Below, piece by piece: positions 16,119-23,380 of a DNA stretch of 64,000 bases. Source of the stretch: Oleomonas cavernae (lineage in GTDB: Bacteria > Pseudomonadota > Alphaproteobacteria > Zavarziniales > Zavarziniaceae); the NCBI RefSeq assembly GCF_003590945.1, contig NZ_QYUK01000011.1, positions 1,578,001 to 1,642,000 of the forward strand, in the 5' to 3' direction. Position numbers and translations under genes: made by a program. The notes below the pieces were generated by a model. That model was not told the origin of the DNA and ran no database searches. It saw only the letters and a program-made list of their open reading frames with translations. Every line of letters begins with the position of its first letter. Position 1 is the first letter of the stretch.

Positions 16119-17588
16119 ATGCCTGCCCACGCGATCATCGTCGAAAAGCAAAGCGATTTCCGCTGGTCGGATCCGGGCCAGCGGGTCATCACCGTTCTCG
16201 ACTATCTCGACCATGCCGACGATCTGAAGCTGCGCAACGCCCGCGTGGTCAACCTGTGCCGCGACTTCAGCTATCTCTCGGTCGGCTATTATTGTTCGCT
16301 GCTGGCCGAGGCCCGGGGCGAGCGGGTCGTGCCCGACGTCGCCACCATGCTGGAGCTGGACCAGCGCGCCCTGCACAAGGAGGCGCTGGCCGATCTCGAC
16401 GACGTGCTGCGCCGCTGCCTCAAGACCCGTTCGGGCGAGGAGATACCGCACGAGTTGCACATCTTCTTCGGCCGCACCGACAATCCCGCCTTCGAAGACC
16501 TGGCCGAAGCGGTGTTCGCCCGTTTCCGGGCGCCCCTGCTGCGCATCGAGATCACCTGCGACGGCGGCGTCTGGCACGTCCCCGAGATCGAGATCCTGTC
16601 GCCCAAGGAAGTGCCCGCGGCCCTGGATACCTTGTTCCTCGAAGCGCTCGACCTCTATACCCAGAAGCGCTGGGTGAAGCCGCGCATGAAGGCGGTGCCG
16701 CGCTACGACCTCGCCATCCTGCACGATCCCGACGACAAGCTGCCGCCCACCGACGCCCGCACCTTGCAGAAGTTCGTGCGCATCGGCAGCGAGATGGGCA
16801 TCGACGTCGAGCTGATCACGCGCAAGGATTTCCGCAAGCTGCCGCAGTTCGACGCGCTGTTCATCCGCGAAACCACTTCGATCCCGCATCACACCTTCCG
16901 CTTCGCCAAGCAGGCGCAGGAGGAAGGCATGCCGGTGATCGACGATCCGACCTCGATCCTGCGCTGCACCAACAAGGTCTACCTGGCCGAGCTGCTGCGC
17001 GGCAACGGCGTGCCGGGGCCGCACACCATGATTCTGGGCAAGAACCGGGTGGCCGAGATCGAGCGGCAGTTCGCCTATCCGGTGGTCCTGAAGATCCCCG
17101 ACGGTTCGTTCAGCCGCGGCGTGAAGAAGGCCGAGAACGCGGACGAGTTGGACGGGATCCTGAAGGCGATGTTCAAGGACAGCGAAATGGTCCTGGCCCA
17201 GGAGTTCATGTACACGGAATACGACTGGCGCGTGGGGGTGCTGGACCGCAAGCCGATCTTCGTCTGCCAGTATTTCATGTCCAAGAAGCACTGGCAGATC
17301 GTCAAGCACGAGAAGGGCGGCGAGTTCCAGGAAGGCGCCGCGCGCACCTTAAGCGTCGAGGAGGCGCCGCGCGCGGTGATCGAAACTGCCCTGGCCGCCG
17401 CCAACCTGATCGGCGACGGCCTCTATGGCGTGGATCTCAAGCAGAACGACAAGGGCATCTTCGTCATCGAGATCAACGACAACCCCAATATCGACATGGG
17501 GGTCGAGGATGCGGTGCTGAAGGACGAGCTCTACAAGATCGTGCTGGGCTCGTTCCAGCGCCGCATCGACCTGCGCCGGTCGCGCTAG
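16119..17588 (+). CDS. RimK-like ATP-grasp ligase with RLAN N-terminal domain
   Basis: A 489-residue protein. Residues about 1-180 match the RimK-like ATP-grasp N-terminal (RLAN) domain, with 'NLCRDFSYLSVGYYCSLLAEARG' type residues (N-L-C-x-x-F-x-Y-L-S-x-G-Y-Y). The C-terminal ATP-grasp domain (about 285-480) has the nucleotide-binding 'YPVVLKIPDGSFSRGV' stretch and the Mg-binding 'VIEINDNPNID' end. It should ligate an amino acid or amine to a carboxyl group using ATP. The substrate is unknown; glutamylation as in RimK is possible. AGCGGAGG lies before the ATG. It is co-transcribed with the GNAT-C39 gene, and the two probably act on the same peptide. Confidence 0.9.
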   Translation: MPAHAIIVEKQSDFRWSDPGQRVITVLDYLDHADDLKLRNARVVNLCRDFSYLSVGYYCSLLAEARGERVVPDVATMLELDQRALHKEALADLDDVLRRCLKTRSGEEIPHELHIFFGRTDNPAFEDLAEAVFARFRAPLLRIEITCDGGVWHVPEIEILSPKEVPAALDTLFLEALDLYTQKRWVKPRMKAVPRYDLAILHDPDDKLPPTDARTLQKFVRIGSEMGIDVELITRKDFRKLPQFDALFIRETTSIPHHTFRFAKQAQEEGMPVIDDPTSILRCTNKVYLAELLRGNGVPGPHTMILGKNRVAEIERQFAYPVVLKIPDGSFSRGVKKAENADELDGILKAMFKDSEMVLAQEFMYTEYDWRVGVLDRKPIFVCQYFMSKKHWQIVKHEKGGEFQEGAARTLSVEEAPRAVIETALAAANLIGDGLYGVDLKQNDKGIFVIEINDNPNIDMGVEDAVLKDELYKIVLGSFQRRIDLRRSR

Positions 17589-17592
17589 GCTC

Positions 17593-18606
17593 GTGGCAAA
17601 CCCGTCGATGCCAAGTAGCCCTCTCCGCCCTTCAGGGGGGAGAGGGTTGGGTGAGGTGGGTGGTCGGCGTGAGACACAGCCTGTCCCGTCGACCACCTCA
17701 CCCTTCCCATCGCTGACGCGACGGGCCCCTTCCCTCTCCCCCGCAAGCGGCGGAGAGGGAGTTGTCACGGCACTCTGCACCCTTCTCTCGCTTTTCTTCT
17801 TTCTCGCGACCCCTGCCGTCGCCCAGACGAAATACGACACGCCCTGGGGCAAGGTGGCGACACCCAGCCGGGGCACGGCGCAGGCGATCGGCGGCTATGC
17901 CAACGGCTGCATCGCGGGTGCCGTCGCCCTGGACGCGGAAGGCCCGGGCTTCCAGGTGTTGCGGCGCTGGCGCAACCGCTACTGGGGCCACCCCCAACTG
18001 ATCGACTACCTGGACCGCCTGGGGGCGGCCTTCGTCGCCAGGAAGCTGAAGCCGATGCTGATCGGCGACATGGGCCAGCCCCGCGGCGGCCCCATGGCCT
18101 ATGGCCATGCCAGCCACCAGATCGGCATCGACGTCGACATCCTGTTCACGCCCGGCCCCATGGCGGCCAGTGCCCGCGAGGCCCTGAGCGACCCGCCCAG
18201 CATGCTGACGGCGAACAAGCAGGACGTGGACCCCAAGCGTTTCGGCGCGACCCAGATTGCCATGCTGAAGACCGCAGCGGCCGATCCGCTGGTCGCCCGC
18301 ATCTTCGTCAACTACCGGATCAAGAAATACCTGTGCCTCACCCTGCCCCCGGCCGAGCACGGCTGGATCGGCCGGCTGCGGCCGTGGCTGGGCCACGACG
18401 AGCATTTCCACGTCCGCCTGAAATGCCCGCCCGGCAGCCCCCTGTGCAAGGACCAGGAGCCGATCCCGGTGGGCGACGGCTGCGACGACAGCCTGGAGGA
18501 ATGGTTCCGCCCGCCGCCGCCGCGCGATCCCAATGCGCCGCCCCCGCCGCCGCCGAAACCCAAGATCCTGCCGCCGGCCTGCGCCGCCGTGCTGACCGCC
18601 CCCTAG
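17593..18606 (+). CDS. mepA: penicillin-insensitive murein endopeptidase MepA, with repeat-derived 5' end
   Basis: The conserved part (from about residue 80) is a MepA metallopeptidase: 'WGKVATP' and 'IGGYANGC' at the start, zinc ligands in 'GHASHQIGIDVD' and 'DEHFHVRL'. It cleaves D-Ala-meso-DAP crosslinks in the periplasm. A hydrophobic signal segment ending in ATPAVAQ comes just before. The odd part is the start: no ATG, GTG or TTG lies between the repeat (17617-17760) and the signal segment, and the frame is open through the whole repeat. GTG 17593, four bases after the ligase stop, is the longest option; GTG 17656 and TTG 17647 lie inside the repeat. The C-terminus is a proline-rich tail (P-P-P-P-R-D-P-N-A-P...). 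Confidence 0.75.
   Translation: MANPSMPSSPLRPSGGRGLGEVGGRRETQPVPSTTSPFPSLTRRAPSLSPASGGEGVVTALCTLLSLFFFLATPAVAQTKYDTPWGKVATPSRGTAQAIGGYANGCIAGAVALDAEGPGFQVLRRWRNRYWGHPQLIDYLDRLGAAFVARKLKPMLIGDMGQPRGGPMAYGHASHQIGIDVDILFTPGPMAASAREALSDPPSMLTANKQDVDPKRFGATQIAMLKTAAADPLVARIFVNYRIKKYLCLTLPPAEHGWIGRLRPWLGHDEHFHVRLKCPPGSPLCKDQEPIPVGDGCDDSLEEWFRPPPPRDPNAPPPPPPKPKILPPACAAVLTAP
17617..17760. repeat. 144-bp dispersed palindromic repeat, copy 2
   Basis: Near-identical to 11723-11865, with the same terminal arms CCCTCTCCGCC (17620-17630) and GGCGGAGAGGG (17749-17759). It lies across the 5' end of the mepA reading frame rather than between genes, and abuts the codons for its signal segment. Differences from copy 1 are concentrated in the spacer around 17670-17683 and near 17713. 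Confidence 0.85.
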
Positions 18607-18615
18607 AAAAAGCAA

Positions 18616-18639
18616 CACCCCCGGCCGAAGCCGGGGGTG
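18616..18639 (-). terminator. hairpin terminator between convergent mepA and phospholipase genes
   Basis: A 10-bp perfect stem (CACCCCCGGC / GCCGGGGGTG) with a CGAA loop. On the minus strand it is followed by GTTGCTTTTTC, giving a U-run for transcripts from the phospholipase gene. It may also stop mepA transcripts. Confidence 0.75.
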
Positions 18640-18659
18640 CATGAGGCGATGCCGTCGGC

Positions 18660-20840
18660 CTACTGGGCCGAGGCCAGCACGGTCGCGTTGGCCGGATCGG
18701 ACACGCTGTCCACACCGGTTTCCATGCGGCCGGCGAAGCGGCGGGTGAAGCCGATGCCGTCCTGGTTGGTGACGGTGTAGTCGTACCAGTTGTTGTGATC
18801 CTTCAGCGAACGGCGCAGGGCCACGCGCTGACCCGGCTCCAGCCGCTGGAGGACCGAGTAGGTCTCATAGGCATTCGCCTTGACGCGCAGCACGCAGCTC
18901 CGCTTGCCGGTGTTCTCCAGCACGATGTTCAGGCGCTGGTCCGGCGCGTCGTAGCTGACCGTGACTTCCGGGATGGCGCGGCCGGCCTCGCCCAGCAGGT
19001 CTACATCGCCTTCGAAGTGGCGATGGAAGCCGTTGGGGCCCAGCACCCAGAGGTCGTACTTGCCCTCGTCGGCGGTGACCGTCCAGTCGCCGGCGATCTG
19101 CTTGTTCGCCTCGACCGAGTAGCGGCGCGGCACGCGGTCCAGGTGAAGCTGGTCGTAGACGTGGAACACCGCGCCGACATCGCCCGTGTTGCGGAAGCGC
19201 AGACGGACGCGGGTGGCATCGGTGGTCGCGTCGACACCCAATTCATAGGGCAACGCGCGCGACAGGCGCAGGCCGGTCTCCTGCTGCGGGATCGCCTGAT
19301 CCGCCTCGGACGGCACCGGCACCTGGGGCCGCAGTTCCTGGGCAGCGCGGATGGCGTCGGCCGAGAGCTTGCTCCGGCTGGGCAGCGCCGGGATATCGCC
19401 GTTCGGCGTGAGGAAGTTGAAGGCCGAGGTCATGTCGCCGCAGATGGCACGGCGATAGGCGCTGATGTTGGGTTCGACGACGCCGAAGCGGGTTTCCAGG
19501 AAGCGCAGCACCGAGGTGTGGTCGAACACCTGGGAATTCACCCAGCCGCCACGGCTCCAGGGCGAGACGACATAGCAGGGCACCCGGGGGCCGGGGCCAT
19601 AGACGCGGCCGTCCGGCGCCGGCTGGCTGCTGGTGCCCGGCGGCTTGGGATGAATGAAGCGTTCGAAGGCCAGGTCGTGCGCCGGGATCGTCGAGGCGCC
19701 GGCGGGCGTACCGTCGGCATTCGCCGAGAACAGGGCGGGCGGCGGCAGGTGGTCGAAGAAGCCGTCGTTCTCGTCGAAATTGATAATCAGGGCTGTCTTG
19801 CTCCAGACCTCCGGGTAGGCGATCAGGGCGTTCAGCGTCTCCTGGATATACCAGGCGCCCTGCACCGGGCTCGAGGGGCCGGGGTGCTCGCTGTAGGTGG
19901 CCGGGGCAACGATCCAGGTCACCTGGGGCAGCCGGCCCGCCTTGATGTCGGCCTTGAACTCGACCAGCAGGCCGCCCAGCGGCATGGTGTTGCCGCAGCC
20001 CTTGTAGAGGGGCGTGCGGAGTTCATGGTTGGTGCGGTAGGGGATATAGGGAGAGCCGTCCGAGTTGTTGCCGACGTCCTCGTTGGCCTTGCGGAAGGTG
20101 CGGAAGCCGTGCAGCGAGTTGTCGGTGAAGTTGTCGGGCATGTTCTGGTAGACCTTCCAGGTCACGCCAGCCGCCTGCAGGCGCTCCGGATAAGTGCCCC
20201 AGGTGAAGCCTTCGCTGGACGGGCCCAGGTCGTCCCACTCGTTGACCACGGAGGCGACGCCGGCGCCGGTCGGGCCGTTCGTGCCGGTCCACAGGAACAG
20301 GCGGTTCGAGTTGGTGCCGCCGTGGAGCGAGCAATGATAGGCATCGCACAGGGTGAAGGCGTTGGCCAGGGCGTACTGGAAGTCCAGTTCCGCCTGCTCG
20401 TAGTGGCCCATCGACCAGTCGCGCTTGTAGCGCGGCCACTCGGCCATGCGGCCGTTGTCCCAGGCGGCCTGGGCGTCGCCCCAGCTATGCGGCGTGCCGC
20501 TGACGCGCTGGGCGTTGCCCTGGGTGGCGTCCAGGTGATACGGCTCCACGACGCGCGTGCCGTTCGACTGCTGGAACACGTTGCGGCCGCCGGGCAGCGG
20601 AATGGGGAAGCGATCGCCGAAGCCGCGAACGCCCGACATCGTGCCGAAATAATTGTCGAACGAGCGGTTTTCCTGCATCAGGATGACGACATGCTCGACG
20701 TCCTGGATCGACTTCGTCGCATTGTTGGCCGGAATCGCCAGGGCCTCGCGAATGACCGGCGGGAACGCCGACATGGTGGCGGCCATGCCCGCGATTGCGC
20801 TGACACCCTTCAGAAAATCTCGCCTGTTGCTATCAGTCAT
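18660..20840 (-). CDS. phosphocholine-specific phospholipase C, Tat-exported (paralogue 1)
   Basis: A 726-residue phosphoesterase of the bacterial non-haemolytic phospholipase C family. The Tat signal contains N-R-R-D-F-L-K (5-11). The metal-site motif ENRSFD is at 57-62, followed by 'NFDENDGFFDH' and 'YVVSPWSRGGWVNSQVFDHTSVLRFLE' type residues (S-P-W-S-R-G-G and F-D-H-T-S). The C-terminal 250 residues hold two DUF756-like beta domains ('LPYELGVD...RVRLRFRNTG' and 'DQRLNIVLENTG'). It should release phosphocholine from phosphatidylcholine or sphingomyelin outside the cytoplasmic membrane. ATG 20840 is chosen because it aligns with the starts of the two paralogues. Confidence 0.93.
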   Translation of the reverse strand: MTDSNRRDFLKGVSAIAGMAATMSAFPPVIREALAIPANNATKSIQDVEHVVILMQENRSFDNYFGTMSGVRGFGDRFPIPLPGGRNVFQQSNGTRVVEPYHLDATQGNAQRVSGTPHSWGDAQAAWDNGRMAEWPRYKRDWSMGHYEQAELDFQYALANAFTLCDAYHCSLHGGTNSNRLFLWTGTNGPTGAGVASVVNEWDDLGPSSEGFTWGTYPERLQAAGVTWKVYQNMPDNFTDNSLHGFRTFRKANEDVGNNSDGSPYIPYRTNHELRTPLYKGCGNTMPLGGLLVEFKADIKAGRLPQVTWIVAPATYSEHPGPSSPVQGAWYIQETLNALIAYPEVWSKTALIINFDENDGFFDHLPPPALFSANADGTPAGASTIPAHDLAFERFIHPKPPGTSSQPAPDGRVYGPGPRVPCYVVSPWSRGGWVNSQVFDHTSVLRFLETRFGVVEPNISAYRRAICGDMTSAFNFLTPNGDIPALPSRSKLSADAIRAAQELRPQVPVPSEADQAIPQQETGLRLSRALPYELGVDATTDATRVRLRFRNTGDVGAVFHVYDQLHLDRVPRRYSVEANKQIAGDWTVTADEGKYDLWVLGPNGFHRHFEGDVDLLGEAGRAIPEVTVSYDAPDQRLNIVLENTGKRSCVLRVKANAYETYSVLQRLEPGQRVALRRSLKDHNNWYDYTVTNQDGIGFTRRFAGRMETGVDSVSDPANATVLASAQ

Positions 20841-21069
20841 GACTGCATCCCCTCCTGGACACCACTGGGAGACAAATCGGCCGGTCAGCCGGGAAAGGCC
20901 CGGCTGGCAAAGGCCTTGGAACTCGTGGCGGCAATAGTCTTCGGTGATCGTGTCAGCGCTATTGCAGGGGCGATACGATTTCAATAAATCGGCACCGGCT
21001 GCCAAGGCAGCCGGCGCATGGAACCATCAACATTTCACGCCGGAATGCCTCGGCTGCCACCCGCCAATC

Positions 21070-23247
21070 TCAGCTCGCGTCGCCCACGGTCACCAGCGCG
21101 TTGGCGGGATCCGAGACACCGTCGGTGCCGGTCTCCATGCGGCCGGCAAAGCGGCGGCCGAAGCCGATGCCGTCGTGCGCGGCGACGGTGTAATCGTACC
21201 AGTTGTTGCCGTTCTCCAGCGACCGGCGCAGCGCCACCCGCTGGCCGGGGTCCACCCGCTGCAGCACGGCAAAGCTTTCGTAGGCGTTGGCCTTGACCCG
21301 CAGGATGCTGCTGCGCACGCCGGTGTTCGTCAGCACGATGTTCAGGCGCTGATCGGGCGCATCATAGGTCACGGCGACCTCGGGGATCGCCCGGCCGGGG
21401 GCACCGGCGACATTCACGTCGCCCGTGAAGTGGCGATGGAAGCCGTTGGGGCCGAGCACCCACAGGTCATACTTGCCGAGATCAGGTGTGATCGACCAGT
21501 CGCCGGCGATCTGCTTGCCCGCTTCCACCGAATATCGGCGCGGCACCCGGTCCAGGTGCAGCCGGTCATAGACATGGAAGACGGCGCCGGCGGCACCCGT
21601 GTTGCGGAAGCGCAGGCGGACCTTGGCCGCGTCGAGCGTCGCATCGACAAAGAGTTCGTAGGGCAGTGCGCGCGACAGGCGCAGCCCGGCCGCCTGCTGC
21701 GGCACGGATTGTTCGGCCTCCGAGGGCACTGGCACCTGCGGCCGCAGTTCCTGCGACACGCGAATCGCGTCGGCCGAAATCTTGGTCCGGGTCGGCAAGG
21801 CCGGGACGGCGGCGTTGGGGTCGACGAAGTTGAAGGCCGAGGTCAGGTCGCCGCAGAAGGCGCGGCGATAGGCGCTGATGTTGGGCTCCTGCACGCCAAA
21901 GCGCTGCTCCAGGAAGCGCAGCACCGAGGTATGGTCGAACACCTGGGAATTGACCCAGCCGCCCCGGCTCCAGGGCGAGACGATATAGCAGGGCACGCGC
22001 GGGCCGGGGCCATAGACCCGGCCGTCGGGCTGCGGCTGGCCCGCGGTGCCGGGCGGGTTGGGATGGGTGAAGCGTTCCGCCGCCAGGTCCTTCACGGTCG
22101 AGGCGCCGGCCGGGGTGCCGTCGGCGTTCAGCGAGAACAGCGCCGGCGGCGGCACATGGTCGAAGAAGCCGTCGTTTTCGTCGAAATTGCCGATCAGGAC
22201 GGTGCGGCTCCAGACCTCGGGATAGGCAACCAGCGCGGCCAGGGTTTCCTGGATATACCAGGCGCCCTGCACCGGGCTCGAGGGGCCGGGATGTTCGCTG
22301 TAATTGGTCGGGGCCACGATCCAGGAGACCTGGGGCAGCCGCCCCGCCTTCACGTCGGCACGGAATTCCTGCAGCAGCCCGCCCAGCGGCATGGTGTTGC
22401 CGACGCCCTTGTAGAGCGGGGCCTTGGCATCCTGCGTCGTGCGGTAGGGGATATAAGGAAAGCCGGCCGAGGTATTGCCGACGGTCTCGCTGGCCTTGCG
22501 GTACTGCCGGAAGCCGGCCAGCGGATTGTCGCCGAAATTGTCCGGAAGGTTCTGGTAGACCTTCCAGGTGACACCGGCCTGCTGCAGGCGCTCGGGATAG
22601 GTCAGCCAGGTGTAGCCCTGCGAAGACGGGCCGAGGCTGTCCCATTCGTTGACGACGGCGGCGACCCCGGCCCCGGTCGGGCCGTTGGTCCCGGTCCAGT
22701 GAAACAGGCGGTTGGGGTTGGTGCCGGCCTGGATGCCGCAGTGGTAGGCATCGCACAGGGTGAAGGCATTGGCCAGGGCGAAGGGGAAAGTGATTTCCGC
22801 CTCCTTGTAGTGGCCCATCGACTGGTCTTGCTTGAAGCGCGGCCATTCCGACATGCGGCCGTTGGCCCAGGCGGCCTGGGCATCGCCCCAGCTATGCGGG
22901 GTTCCCGTCACCCGCTGGGCATTGCCCTGGCTGGCATCCAGGTGATAGGGCGTCACCACGCGCGAGCCGTTCCACTGCTGGAACACGTTGCGCCCATCCG
23001 GCAGCGGAATGGTGAAGCGGTCGCCGAAGCCACGGACCCCGGCCAGCGTGCCGAAATAGTGATCGAACGAGCGGTTTTCCTGCATCAGGATGACGACGTG
23101 CTCGACATCCTGGATGCTGCGCGTGGCGTTGTTGGCCGCAATGGCCAGCGCGTCGCGGATGACCGGCGGGAACATCGACAGTGCTGCGGCGCTGCCGGCA
23201 AGGGTGCCCGCCCCTTTCAGGAAATTTCGCCTGTTCTGATCGGTCAT
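21070..23247 (-). CDS. phosphocholine-specific phospholipase C, Tat-exported (paralogue 2)
   Basis: A 725-residue paralogue of the preceding gene, with collinear domains. The Tat motif is N-R-R-N-F-L-K (5-11), ENRSFD is at 57-62, and the 'NFDENDGFFDH' and 'SPWSRGGWVNSQVFDHTS' blocks are intact, as are both C-terminal DUF756-like domains. No catalytic residue visible in paralogue 1 is missing. It is separated from paralogue 1 by 229 bp and from paralogue 3 by 133 bp with no clear terminator between, so read-through is possible. Substrate difference from its neighbours is unknown. Confidence 0.93.
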   Translation of the reverse strand: MTDQNRRNFLKGAGTLAGSAAALSMFPPVIRDALAIAANNATRSIQDVEHVVILMQENRSFDHYFGTLAGVRGFGDRFTIPLPDGRNVFQQWNGSRVVTPYHLDASQGNAQRVTGTPHSWGDAQAAWANGRMSEWPRFKQDQSMGHYKEAEITFPFALANAFTLCDAYHCGIQAGTNPNRLFHWTGTNGPTGAGVAAVVNEWDSLGPSSQGYTWLTYPERLQQAGVTWKVYQNLPDNFGDNPLAGFRQYRKASETVGNTSAGFPYIPYRTTQDAKAPLYKGVGNTMPLGGLLQEFRADVKAGRLPQVSWIVAPTNYSEHPGPSSPVQGAWYIQETLAALVAYPEVWSRTVLIGNFDENDGFFDHVPPPALFSLNADGTPAGASTVKDLAAERFTHPNPPGTAGQPQPDGRVYGPGPRVPCYIVSPWSRGGWVNSQVFDHTSVLRFLEQRFGVQEPNISAYRRAFCGDLTSAFNFVDPNAAVPALPTRTKISADAIRVSQELRPQVPVPSEAEQSVPQQAAGLRLSRALPYELFVDATLDAAKVRLRFRNTGAAGAVFHVYDRLHLDRVPRRYSVEAGKQIAGDWSITPDLGKYDLWVLGPNGFHRHFTGDVNVAGAPGRAIPEVAVTYDAPDQRLNIVLTNTGVRSSILRVKANAYESFAVLQRVDPGQRVALRRSLENGNNWYDYTVAAHDGIGFGRRFAGRMETGTDGVSDPANALVTVGDAS

Positions 23248-23380
23248 GATGGCTTGCCCCAGGTAGACAGATACGGCCGCGGCGCCAGCATGCTGACGCG
23301 ATGGTCAGCGATGATGACGGCGCGACATGTCAGTAATGTTTCGGAACGCCTACGATTCAGGAAAACCTATCGCCGTTCGC

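Noticed and set aside
7104..17760. Palindromic elements as insertion sequences
   Set aside because: They are 107-144 bp, encode nothing and show no transposase; they fit non-coding intergenic repeats.
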